Shown here: positions 9,601 to 20,260 of the stretch, piece after piece
Layout: each line of letters opens with the position of its first letter
Position numbering within the stretch: the stretch's first letter is position 1
Source of the DNA: Spirodela intermedia
Taxonomy: Eukaryota; Streptophyta; Magnoliopsida; Alismatales; Araceae
DNA length: 64,000 nt
Direction of reading: 5' to 3'
NCBI GenBank assembly: GCA_902729315.2
Contig: LR746268.1
Location: 8,749,005 to 8,813,004 of the forward strand
Notes under the pieces: generated by a model
The model's input: only the letters and a program-made list of their open reading frames with translations
Databases searched by the model: none
Told to the model about the DNA's origin: nothing
Translations under genes and position numbers: made by a program

Positions 9601-12600
9601 CATATTGTGAATTTACACAAACTTATTGACAGTTTAAAACAACAGGCAAAACCAGACAACATGCCCCACAAAGAGTACGTGAACCACAACAAGCATGCCT
9701 TCGACCCAAGATTTATCATATTTTAAAAATAAAAGGGCCCACCTCTCCTTTTTTAAAACAAAACCGAGATAGAACTTAATGGAAGGGTTATCAAGACATT
9801 ATAGTATTGGGTCTTTTCCTCGATACTCCAGAAAACCAAGCTGGAGATGGCAACCAGTCTAACCCAACTCTAGTGACCTAGTTGATGACTGCCACACATG
9901 TGAATATCGCTATGGAACCCATATCACACTCTGAAGGAAGATAATAAAAAACATAAACTAATTGCGGCATACTATCAAAAACAGTGCCACAACAGCAGCA
10001 TCAAAAACCAAAAACCCAATAATGTCACTAAATAAAATTGTGTTGGAATAATGAGACAAAATTCAGAGATGTGATACACTGCAGAAATACAAGCATCAAA
10101 TATTAGTTATTTTCCAAGTTCATTACCTATGATATGAGATTACTACGATAAATTGTTAATATTATCAAAAACTATTGAAAACTCATTGGAAATGCATGAG
10201 ATGAAATTCATGGTTTGGCTCACGTATCCGTCTATCTATAGACATGAACGGGGCTCTTAGATATTCTACTGAGTGAAATATTCATGCATATCATTCAGAC
10301 TATTCCACCATAAAAGAATGCACATATTTTCTAATTAGAATACAATTGCTAACAACTCAACATTTGCTTAACAATTTATAACCAATGATTAAGGAATCAA
10401 GTATCTGTGGGCACCTAAGATCTGGAAGCCGCTTCTTCTAGGAAAGTGAGGATCTTGTTGTCCCACATTTGAATAATGAACTATTCTTGCTACCTATGTA
10501 GCTAGGAGAAAGAAAAATTACTTGTTCCTAAGGTGCTCCTGACATAAAAAATGGCATGCTTTGCAGGGCGACAAAAACTGGTTGGCACGTTTCAACAGCT
10601 ACAAAGGAGATACATAGGAGCACAGTTGGTAATTCAAACGGAAATATAAGCTACAGAGTTTCTCATGTGCGCAGTTTCTCTAACTGGGTGCAGACTCTAA
10701 TGGAAAGAACTACTATCCATGCGTCAGTATGCATTCCCCAGGGCATCACACTGAAACTAAAAAATCGCAGAACAATCACTTATTCAACTGAGAGAAATGC
10801 TTGATGGATGAAACCTTTCTTTTTGTTTACATGAAGGGTAAAATAATGGCAAGACTGATAATTAATCAGATAGGGATGAATTTACGGTTTATAGGGGCAT
10901 TTTAACAGCCGTCAGTTTATAATTGCTATTTTGAGGGATTGGATATGCTTTGACTTTTCTTGCGAATAATTAACATACATCAAAGACACAATATTTTGCA
11001 GCCATAGCCATTGAATAACTATTCGTAATTAATTTCAAAAATTGTGAACACCAGAAAAAGATATGGCAGAAGGGATTTCAATATGATCCAACAATTATGC
11101 AAGATGTGTCATGTGAATAGCAAACCTCAGGTCTGTTCTTAATATTCTTGGCCCTGTGAGCATAGTCCAATGTACTGAGTGTCTCCTCAAGACAGTAAAC
11201 AGATGGTGAAACAGTTGCAATAATACATGTCTTAGTCTTCCCACCAAGTGAATCACGCAGCAAACGAGTAAGCTTGCTATCCCTGTATGGCACATAACAT
11301 ATGGGATATACTAACATAACATACAGTATGCTTGGAGAAGAATCACAGCAAATAAATTATATAGTTGAAAGAAAGAACCTGTATGGGATATGCCCAAGAT
11401 GCTCTACCAGTGCGGTAATGACACGACCCAATGTAAGTAAGCTCTTATTGATTTCACCAGCCTCTCTCGCACGGCCCTAGGAATGAAGATAATAATTACG
11501 AGAGAGAACAGTCACGTTTCGAAGGATGTAAAGCATTAACAGCAGTTGTTCACAAGAATACATGCTTTTTAATACACATGCTCATTTTAGTATCTGTTAT
11601 GGGTAGTAAGCCATCAATCTGACCAGTTTACTACGAGTATAGTGGACCAATTTTTTGCATCCACAAGTTAATATTAAACTAACCTAAACGAGATTACTCT
11701 GGCACATCCCCATGTGCAAGCCGAACTTTGGAGTGTTATCATGTGAACAACATAAAGGGATCCATGATGCACAAGTAGAATCATCTTGATACCGTGTTAG
11801 AGTTATCAATCCAACTCAAAACTGATTAACTGAACAAAGTGGACCCGCAAGGTTTATTTATTTATTTATATCAACATATACAGGAGTATTACAACAGTAC
11901 CAAAATAAAATAAAATTGAAGCAATTATAATACCTCCCTTGCACCAGATCGAGATATATTTTCTGAGCCAGCAAGGTCAACAAGATTTAGCTTCCCACAT
12001 TTGATAAGCTCTTCACCTTCTGGAGTTGCCTCCTTGATGTGGATAGTAATTGAAAATAGAGAATGGGACCGACTGGAAGAGAAAAAAAAGAAGGGAAAAC
12101 AACATTCAGAAAACGCATAAGTACAAACATTTTTTATGGATAAACAGAAAAAAAATCCTCAAAAATGACCTGGATTGCTTATTTAAAAGGGTCTCTGCAG
12201 TTCTACGTTTTGCAGAACCTCTTTCTAGAAGACTAAAAATCTCCCCAGCACTTGTCACAATCTCTTCCTCAAGACCTCGAACAAGAACACCCCCTTTGCC
12301 ATCTTCCATAAGAGGCAGGGGTTTTTTCTGCTTCTCTTCCAAGACAAGTTTTGAAAGCTCTTCAGGGGCCAGCAAATCTGTGATTTCTTCATTATACAGC
12401 TCAAGGAATGTAACCTTAACGCTGTATTCAGCATTTTGACTTTCTAAAGTGTCAAATATCTGTTTGACTGCTCTGGGTATTACTCCCGCATCAGGAGGCA
12501 GTTGACCGTTAGGACCGCTCTGACAAAATATATAATGATGGAGTCATGATTCCAGACCATAATCTAACAGCAGGGGTATTGCGAATGTTTAGAAGCTTTC

Positions 12601-14619
12601 TATGTGATGAGATAAATATAGAAAGAGATTAAATTACTGAGGAAACCTATAAAAAATTCCTAATCCTACCTTTGATCTTTTGCATTCCCCTTCCATTGTG
12701 TAAGTTTTTCCAGTGCCGGTTTGTCCATAAGCAAAAATGGTGCAGTTAAAACCCTCCAACACCTCATTTACAATTGGAATGACAGCTTGATCATACAAAT
12801 CCTTCTGCTGAGCTGAAGGACCAAAAACCTGCTTGAGAAAAATTCGCCGTTAATTTATCCTCGACTCAAAGTGAGGCATATGACTGCATAATTGATGTAG
12901 TGAACACAAAGTGAAGATGATGAAATTTAGATTCCACATATTCAATTTTCAGCCTATCCGTCAATCAGATCATAATCATAAGGTGTATAAATTTGAACTT
13001 ATATGAACATAATCATCATTAATATATAAAAAAAACAGATGAATATGATCATCAGTAATATATAAAAAAACAGATGAATATGATCATCATTAATAAAAAA
13101 AATGAACTAGATCATTCACCGTTAATTCATGCTCCATTTTTTCGAAGATGATAAATAAATAAAACATTACATGTTTCATATGTCCAAAATAAAATAAAAA
13201 TTGTATAAAATACCTTTATTTATCAAATAATATTTTGTATATTATATAAAAAATATAAATATGTCGTTTCAGAATTGGTCGTCTACAACATACATTTCTT
13301 TTTACCACAAAAACAAGAATAAAACTAGGCAAGCATCACAATGCAAATACTCACTAGACCTAATTCATTACAAAACTTAGAGGAAAAAAATAGAGAATGA
13401 TAAGAAAGGACAGCAAACATATCATCCGTTCTTTCCAGATTCCATTTCCAGACAATTGCAGTACAAACTCTAGTATCCGGCGCATTTCAAGCAAGAAGTA
13501 CTAAGTAAGAATCCTAAAAATTAAGGTATTTTCCATTCATGCCGTGTAAATGGAACAAAATTGTAAGCCATATTATCCAATTCATGCTGCAACAACCTAA
13601 TGAGTTCAATATTGATTTAAAATTGAAGCTACCTTTATTTCTCTTCCAGACTTCAGCCTTCATTTCATATTGAACTGCTTACTATTCTATAAGACAAACG
13701 TATCTCATTTGAAACAATCGAGTGCACCACTTCCTTTGGGGTTATTAGTGCAATATACCTTTAGATCTATGCATTCTATTAGATAGGTCAGCCTAAGGGA
13801 CGCCCATGGTCACATCAATAATGCGATGAGGTGAACAGGTTTCACATAATGAAACCTGCCGACCAAAAACTCGACATGCCGACGAATAACGCATTTGGGC
13901 TCCTCAGCACAATGGACAATCAAAATTGGACCTTACCATCCAGGGCAGAGAAATATCTACAGTCAGCAATGCAATTTCAGATGAAAGGAGCAAGAGATAT
14001 TCTAACATGTACCGTCTGAATAAGAAACATGAAATTGTACTCGACTTTGCTATATTCCCTACTTTTCTCAAAAGGAGAAATAAATTGAATCACCATTCAA
14101 TTTCATAGGGTTTCTGAGATGTAGTAGAACAAAATCTGACGGTTCGGAAAACAAAGTATAGTTATCATTTCTCTGGAAACTTCAGAAGAAAACCGACGGG
14201 GCCAGAACGGAAAAGATCACTTACCTTATCAAATGTGAATACTCTATCAATCTGCTTCCCGGCGATTGTCTGCGTGACAGCAACCTCTCTCTGGAACTCG
14301 TTGCATGTCACCACTAGCGGCGCGTTGTTTCTCACCTCGTCCTCGCTGAACGGCCTGGAAGAACAAACGGCAGTTTGAATTGAAGAAAAAAGACAGATCC
14401 GTCATATACGACGCATTTCCAGAAAAATACTGCAGATGAACGAGGGGTAAATCACGGATCTCCACCAAAATGGCCACAAGAACCCTAAAACTCCATCCCT
14501 GAAGACAGTAACCAGCGACGAGAGGAGTTAGTAACCGTATCTCGATTCCGTCGTTACCTGCAACGGAGGAGGACCTGCACATTCACCGCCTTTTCTTTAT
14601 CGTGTCGCTGAGACGACAT
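5758..14619 (-). CDS. KIN5: Kinesin-5 (BimC/KRP125-type) mitotic motor
   Basis: A plus-end-directed homotetrameric motor that crosslinks antiparallel microtubules in the spindle and phragmoplast. 23 coding exons sum to 3030 nt, 1009 residues: 14619-14558, 14354-14225, 12828-12670, 12519-12170, 12072-11934, 11476-11379, 11282-11126, 9512-9443, 9363-9287, 9104-9051, 8946-8866, 8781-8670, 8590-8504, 8348-8173, 8075-7914, 7807-7700, 7596-7438, 7348-7265, 7188-6983, 6661-6560, 6451-6342, 6197-6046, 5952-5758. The N-terminal motor (about residues 10-365) has the P-loop GQTGTGKT, switch I NKQSSRSH and switch II DLAGSE. A long coiled-coil stalk follows. The C-terminal BimC box reads [18 protein letters not shown], containing the Thr phosphorylated by mitotic kinases in this family. 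Introns after exons 8 and 22 begin with GC. Length and both ends match plant kinesin-5. Confidence 0.96.
13012..13096. repeat. Tandem repeat of about 36 bp in kinesin intron 2
   Basis: About 2.4 copies of a unit containing ATCATCATTAATATATAA, a run of A and CAGATGAATATG. Copies differ by one base and by the A-run length. It is intronic and looks recent. Confidence 0.7.
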
Positions 14620-14702
14620 CTCGCAGCGACTGTGGAAGATCAATGAGAGAGAGAGAGAGAGCAGCCGATGATGCAGATAACTGGATGCCTACTCTCCCCC
14701 GC

Positions 14703-14705
<3 letters not shown>

Positions 14706-14741
<36 letters not shown>
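14706..14741. repeat. (CT)n microsatellite
   Basis: A perfect CT run of about 36 bp in the kinesin-5 5' flank, 90-120 bp before the start codon, followed by CGCT repeats. It is (AG)n on the coding strand and probably within the 5' UTR or core promoter. Confidence 0.85.
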
Positions 14742-14745
<4 letters not shown>

Positions 14746-14837
14746 GCTCGCTCGCTCGTATTTGTTTTCGTTGGAGCGGGACAACGGGTCGGGAGGGCGA
14801 ATTTGAATTACGAGGCAGCTAGCAGAAAGACGAATCC

Positions 14838-14848
14838 TGGCCGTTGGA
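14838..14848 (-). promoter_or_regulatory. MSA (mitosis-specific activator) element
   Basis: The minus strand reads TCCAACGGCCA, a full match to the MSA consensus YCYAACGGYYA bound by three-repeat MYB (MYB3R) factors. It lies about 220 bp upstream of the kinesin-5 start codon in the gene's own orientation. G2/M expression through MSA elements is known for plant kinesins and B-type cyclins; its function here is inferred. Confidence 0.65.
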
Positions 14849-15498
14849 TCGGCATCCAGTGTGAACCCTTCATTTGACGAGATTGCCCTCCCATCACTAC
14901 AACCAAACTGTGCTACCACTGGGCCACCGATTTGAACATGCAAGCAAACGGTGCTCATTGATGGGCCTAGAATAACCAGCCCAATGCGAGATATTCTCCT
15001 TTCTGATCATTAAAATTAAAATAATAATAAAAACCCCCTCATTGCTGAATCTCAATATATATACCAGACTATCCTCTCTCTCTCTCTCTCTCCTGATTCA
15101 GAAGGAGAAGAATATTTCTTCCTAGAAAGCTGGGGCAGAAAACTGCTGCAGCAGTTACACGTCAGCAAAAGCGGCTCGGCACGGAACTAGCCTCGTCCTG
15201 AAGCTTTCGAGGAGATTAGTAGTGACCATCTTCTAAGCCTTCGGGTCCTTCTGCGGAAACAAGCAATGGGTGCCACAGAGTGCCCTCGTACTCTCCAGGA
15301 TGTGTATACAATTGACCAGTCACCACCACAGTTGGTCTTCCACGCCTGCAACGGGCACAAAATCAGGAAACCAAAAAAAGTCAAACCAAAAGATGGAAAA
15401 GAGCAATTTTCTTGATGAAATTGAGTCAGCGTAGGCATCTGTAGGATACCCATAGAGGAAAGAATGGCGCCTGGTAGCACGTTATAAGATGCACAGAC
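14849..15498. other. Kinesin upstream region with one unrecognised exon-like segment
   Basis: Kinesin promoter sequence, then an exon-like segment at 15216-15345 on the minus strand. That segment starts after a tgcag acceptor, is open for 42 codons and ends in TAA. It reads GRPTVVVTGQLYTHPGEYEG and continues with TLWHPLLVSAEG. I do not recognise the family. It could be the last exon of a small gene or a captured fragment. Confidence 0.3.
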
Positions 15499-16435
15499 CT
15501 GCCTTCCTCTGTTCAGCTATATCGAATCCTCTCTCCTCCAGAGTATATATTGGTAATGCTTCGGATCATCTTTCCTGATGCCAATCATATTATAATTATG
15601 CTCAAGATTTTATTGCTAATGTAACATTTTTTCAAAAAGTTACTCAAAAATCTAAAGCATCTCCATAATAATAAATGATACCCACATTGCTGCACCCGAG
15701 CATTACGCCTCCCTCGGACTTCACACGTGACTGCAGCAGCACACGAGTGCCCTCTAGTAAAGCAATGTGGCCATCTCTGCACTTGCCTGTGAGAGCAGAA
15801 GGAAGCCCTTGAGTCGAATATGAAAACACAGAAAGATTATCAATAATTGTATTTTTTATAAATAAAAAATTTGACATAGACACATAACCCATTCCTTCAA
15901 GGAAAGAGAAAAAAGTTGAAATAACTACTGTCCACCTTTTTTCTCTCTCATGGGAGACAGCGCACCTTTCGTTTCACATTCCTCTGCATGTTCTTGAGGC
16001 TCCAAACTCTGGTACGGTACGGCAAAACTTCAGTAGGTAATAATGATAATAATGATAATAATGATAATAATGATAATAATGATAAATGACTGGCTCCTCC
16101 TTTGGCAGGAACCTGAAAATCGATGGGTAGACAGTTACCTGCTTTAAGTTGGTCAATCTGCCATATTGATCCTTGAGTAGCGTAGATTCCAAGTTTTTCA
16201 GCTTCACCTACAAGTGTGTCATGTTCAATTGCAGGAGACATATCATGTTTGTCATAGAGGAAAAAGGAAGGATGCAGAAGAAGACTTACAGCTGATGATT
16301 TACGCGCAGCTGAAAGCTGAAACTTGTATGGAGCATGCGGAACATAATCTAGCAGGAGAAGTAATAGCATGACCCAAGGTGAGCCAACTTTTATTGTTCT
16401 TCCCAGTTTCCCTCACCTCGCCCTGGAAATAAAAA
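15499..16435 (-). pseudogene. Decayed partial copy of kinesin-5, introns retained
   Basis: Collinear with the intact kinesin gene just downstream. 16325-16432 matches exon 6 (11379-11477), 16138-16214 matches exon 8 and its flanks (9442-9518), about 16010-16040 the start of exon 9, 15681-15720 part of exon 11, and 15499-15655 matches exon 12 plus the following intron (8671-8842). Similarity continues into intron sequence, so this is a DNA-level duplication and not a retrocopy. Exons 1-5 and 7 are absent and the frame is broken by many substitutions and indels. Orientation is head-to-tail with the parent. The fragment is non-functional as a motor; I infer an old tandem duplication. Confidence 0.8.
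16036..16086. repeat. 9-bp-period minisatellite
   Basis: About five copies of TAATGATAA inside the kinesin pseudogene, absent from the intact gene at the matching position. It is an expansion within neutrally evolving sequence. Confidence 0.8.
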
Positions 16436-16525
16436 TGATGATTACTTAGGATAATGATTATTTTTAGAAGTCAGCAGGAAAAATTGTAACAGTAGCTAAA
16501 ATACTGTTCTATAGGAGAAAGACTA

Positions 16526-18673
16526 TCAACCTGGGACATCACTCTCCGCGCAGAGATCTTCGCCAAGTCTGTAATCTGGGCCAAACTGCTTGGAGAGAAT
16601 ATCATGCATATAAGAATCTGGTTCGATGTCCTGCTGAACCATTTGACTGTACATCCTTAAAGCCTCTTTCCAGTTTCCCACATTGAAGTTCTCATTTATA
16701 AGTAATGTGTAGGTGTACTTGTTGGGAATCAAGCCTCTTTTCTGCATGCCATAATATATCTGATAAGCCTCCTTGATTCTCCGTACTCTGCACAATCCAT
16801 TTATAAGAGCATTGCAAGTTATGACATTTGGTGATACACCTCTATCAAGCATCTGCGAGAAGAACATGGATGCAGCTGCCAGCCGACCGATGCTAGCAAA
16901 TGCATGAACCAGAACAGTGTAGGTCACGACTGATGGAGACAGCTTTGCTCGGTAGATCATGTCGTAAAAGACGCCAGTTGCTTCAGCAAGATGTCCCTTT
17001 TGAGCATGCGCGTGGATTATGCAAGTATAAGTTACACAGTCTGGGAACAACCCATCTTGCCGCATGCCGTGTAATAATCTGTCCACTTCCTCCAAATTTC
17101 CGACCTTGCAAAGCCCCCCAATGAGCACATTATAAGTTATCACGTTTGGAGAAATTCCTCTGGGTTTCATCTCCTCGAACAGATGGATGACATCTGCCTT
17201 CGTGCCGAGCTTCAGTTCAACGTAGATCCTAGAAGTGTAGGCGAAGCAATCCGGCTGCAAGCCCATATTCACCATCTCATCAAAAAAATATTTTGCCATG
17301 GAGAGATTTCCTGCCCTGCAGCAACCATTGACGAGAACTGTGTATGTGAAGACGTCAGGTACGAGGCCCGACTGAAGCATCTCCTCTTTCAGCATCTGTG
17401 CGTCATCCAGAGATCCTGATCTACACAGACCATCAATAAGTGTATTGTATGTTCTTGCTGTCGGCAGTAAATTTAAGCCCTTCAATTCATCAAACAAACG
17501 ACGGGCCTCAGATAGATTCCCAGACCGAGAATACCCATAAATTAGGGAGTTGTAGGAAATGATATCAGGCACCAGATTCTTCTCACTCATTTCCAAAAAC
17601 TTTTCTTTGGCCAGGCTAACTTGTCCATGTCTGCAAAGCCAGTAGATGAACATGTTGTATGTTGCAGCAGTGGGCAATGCACCTCGTCTAACCATCTCGT
17701 GCTCGAAGAGAAGAGCTTGATTCATGTTCCCCTTCATGCAGTATGCATATATCAAGGGATTATACGTGTAGGCAGATACCTTCAACCCTGAATTAATCAT
17801 CTCCACGACCAGATCCTTCGCTCTGTCCAACACACCTTCTTTGGAAAGGCCATTGACCAGTACATTGTACGAGACGTCATTCGGCAAGCAGCCTTTCTTC
17901 TGCATCTCCTCCAACAAGTTGAGAGCCTCCTGGAACCTCCCATCCTTGCAGAAGGAATCAAGCATCGTATTGAACGTGACGATGGTCGGCGTAATCTTAA
18001 ACTCCGCCATTGCCTCGTAAACTGCTCTTGCCTTCGCGCCATATGCCCCATCTCTCAGAATCCTCAGAATTTTGTTGCAGTTCCTTACATCGGGAGCGTA
18101 TCCATTCCTCGCCATCTTGTAGAAGGTCTCCACGGAGAGCTCCACCATCGAACACTTGGTGTACACGCACAGCATAAGGTTGAGCAGCTTCACGGAGGCG
18201 TCCACGTCAGTGTACCCATTGACCAGCAGATCCACGACCCCGTGAAGGTGAGCGCTCACCGCCCTTTCGATCACCGAATACGCTGCCCGCATCAGTCCCC
18301 TCCCGGCGAGTATATCCATGAGAAGACAGAAGGCCAGCTCCGTCCGCTCGAATCCCGGCTGCCGCTCTGCCCATCTGAAGAACCGTAGGGCAATCCTAGG
18401 TTTCTCCCGCACCGAGTCGAGCGCATTTAGAAAGAGAGTTGCGTCGGCAATCACAGGCTTCAACTCGTCCGGCGCCGGGAAGCCGCGGGTGAAGGCCTTG
18501 GGGTCGGAGTCGTAGGTCGAGCAGATTACGGTTTCGAGATTGTCGCAATGGAGAAGACGAACGACAAGGCGAGCGGAGGAGGAGGCGACGCCCGGGAAGA
18601 AGAAGCCGATCCCCTGCGACGAGGCAAAGGTCCTGTATACCCGGCGGGGCAAGGCCCGGAGGAAGAAGAGCAT
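16526..18673 (-). CDS. P-type pentatricopeptide repeat protein, probably mitochondrial
   Basis: An intronless gene for an organellar RNA-binding protein. The open frame runs to an ATG at 18862 (778 residues), but I place the start at the in-frame ATG at 18671-18673, because the protein then begins MLFFLRALPRRVYRTF, an Arg-rich, acid-poor mitochondrial presequence. About 15 tandem 35-residue PPR motifs run from roughly residue 220 of the long form to near the C-terminus, for example VTFNTMLDSFCKDGRFQEAL and ITYNVLIGGLCKVGNLEEVD. No E, DYW or SMR domain follows, which points to RNA stabilisation, splicing or translation rather than editing. From memory it resembles the At1g22960 family; unverified. 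Two TGGGCC site II elements lie upstream. Its stop abuts the kinesin pseudogene. Confidence 0.93.
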   Translation of the reverse strand: MLFFLRALPRRVYRTFASSQGIGFFFPGVASSSARLVVRLLHCDNLETVICSTYDSDPKAFTRGFPAPDELKPVIADATLFLNALDSVREKPRIALRFFRWAERQPGFERTELAFCLLMDILAGRGLMRAAYSVIERAVSAHLHGVVDLLVNGYTDVDASVKLLNLMLCVYTKCSMVELSVETFYKMARNGYAPDVRNCNKILRILRDGAYGAKARAVYEAMAEFKITPTIVTFNTMLDSFCKDGRFQEALNLLEEMQKKGCLPNDVSYNVLVNGLSKEGVLDRAKDLVVEMINSGLKVSAYTYNPLIYAYCMKGNMNQALLFEHEMVRRGALPTAATYNMFIYWLCRHGQVSLAKEKFLEMSEKNLVPDIISYNSLIYGYSRSGNLSEARRLFDELKGLNLLPTARTYNTLIDGLCRSGSLDDAQMLKEEMLQSGLVPDVFTYTVLVNGCCRAGNLSMAKYFFDEMVNMGLQPDCFAYTSRIYVELKLGTKADVIHLFEEMKPRGISPNVITYNVLIGGLCKVGNLEEVDRLLHGMRQDGLFPDCVTYTCIIHAHAQKGHLAEATGVFYDMIYRAKLSPSVVTYTVLVHAFASIGRLAAASMFFSQMLDRGVSPNVITCNALINGLCRVRRIKEAYQIYYGMQKRGLIPNKYTYTLLINENFNVGNWKEALRMYSQMVQQDIEPDSYMHDILSKQFGPDYRLGEDLCAESDVPG

Positions 18674-18948
18674 GAGAGAATTCCTGGATTGAGAAAAGAA
18701 TTCCGCGCTCCGCCTCCTCCCCGCTGCCGCCGCCTCAAGCCATTCCAGGGAGGAGGGCAAGGTCTGGGAAGGGAGCGGAGAACCAGGTTGGAGGGGGTGG
18801 GTGTAGGAGAAAGAGGGTCGGGGTGGGGATTGATTATGATTACCGTCTGCGGAGCGTATCACAACAAACCATTATGATTAGGGTAGGTAGTCAACGGGGT
18901 CAGAAGCCCCGCCCAGCTGAACTGTCTAAGCTTTAGAACCTCCGCTTA

Positions 18949-18963
18949 TGGGCCTTTTGGGCC
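18949..18963. promoter_or_regulatory. Paired site II elements upstream of the PPR gene
   Basis: TGGGCC occurs at 18949-18954 and again at 18958-18963, about 90-100 bp upstream of the long-form ATG and 275-290 bp upstream of the preferred ATG. Site II elements are bound by TCP factors and are enriched in plant genes for mitochondrial and ribosomal proteins. The retrotransposon LTR begins immediately outside them. Confidence 0.5.
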
Positions 18964-19525
18964 TTCAAAACCACGCCACGTAATGACACTAATTTCTGAA
19001 CAGAGGGGTCCGGGACGGAGTCCCTGAAAACAGGCTACGAGGAAGAAGGAAAAGCAATTCACCATGATCACAGGGAACACAGGGAACGCTGACCATGATA
19101 TCTTGGGGTCGCCGATGTGAGATGGTGAGTCTCCAGATCCGATGGAACGTGGCAGTTGACATGATTCGTAAAAGCAGTGTCGGTTCCTGAGACTGTCCCA
19201 GGATGCCGCTGGATACGTTCGCTGCCCGCGCGCCTATCCTGCAGCATATGTTGTTTGTTAAGGCTTCAACATACTCCCACGTCGTAGTCTCGGGCTGAAG
19301 GGCGTCCTATTGGATTGCGAATACTTAACGAAAATTTATACTGGAGTTATGTAGTCAAGCAACCAGGAGTGGGCTCCTGCCCTGCATGCTCAAGCTGAAA
19401 TAACTCAAAGAAAGCTTCTCCTTGCATGGCTGACTTACCCGTGTACGGAGCTTCAACTGCGAGCTACTTTACGACAGTTCCGCGGTGAGGATCACCTTCT
19501 TTGGTCTTGCGGGGAAAGACATGGA

Positions 19526-19795
19526 CTAATCATCCAAGTCCAGTTTGATTCTATGGCATCCCTTCATCCAGTGCATGCCCAAAATCACGTCGACATATGT
19601 TAATAGAAATAGGAGGAAATCATATGAGATCGCTGCCTCTGGAAGGTTGATGACGAGCCCTCGACATATTTCGGAGTCAAACATAACTTCGTCGGTACAT
19701 GTGACCACCCAGTACCTCGTCATCTTAGTCAGCGACATCTTTGACTTTTTGACCAGTTGGATGCTGATAAAGTTAAATGTGGCTCCGGTGTCCAA
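19526..19795 (-). pseudogene. Retrotransposon aspartic protease fragment
   Basis: An 89-codon open frame starting MDTGATFNFIS, the catalytic Asp-Thr-Gly motif of Ty3/Gypsy proteases, continuing to DVILGMHWM as in the RVP_2 family. It sits directly downstream of gag remains in the same orientation. There is no reverse transcriptase after it, so it is a remnant. Confidence 0.75.
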
Positions 19796-19839
19796 TACGA
19801 TGGAGACCGGTCGAAATGTGACTCCGCACTAGTCGTGTC

Positions 19840-20260
19840 GAAGTGATTGACAACTTCCCCTCGTTGGCCCGGTCGAAGACTCTTTCTCTAGCCCTCGGCC
19901 AGCCCACAACCGACCACCGTCAGCTAAGGTCCACAGCTTGGTTTCAACCTGCTGGGATGTCCTCATGGTAGCTTCAAGTCGGTGCCGAAGGCCCTTGAGG
20001 AAGGTGCCTTCTAAGTCGTCGTTCGGAATGTGTCGGATAACTCATGATAGGAGTTTAAATTGCTTGTGGTATTCCTCCACCGTCTCAGTATGTTCCACTT
20101 CGAGGAAATACTCATAAAGTGAACTAGAATATTTGTAGCCGTAGCGCTCAAGGAGTTGGTATTTAAGATCTTCCCAACTACGGAAGGTTTGGTGGGTCTC
20201 GGCCCGCTAAAGCAAGTGGAGGGCCTTCCCTTCCATACTGAGGCATGCATCCACCAGTTG
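19840..20260 (-). pseudogene. Degenerate retrotransposon gag
   Basis: On the minus strand one frame reads WEDLKYQLLERYGY, then YEYFLEVEHTETVEEYHKQF and later LEGTFLKGLR, characteristic of the plant Gypsy gag core. At least two in-frame stops interrupt it (after ALHLL and after FKLLS). Confidence 0.75.

Noticed and set aside
18318-18877. Plus-strand frames opposite the PPR N-terminus
   Set aside because: They are shadows of the GC-rich start of the PPR gene.
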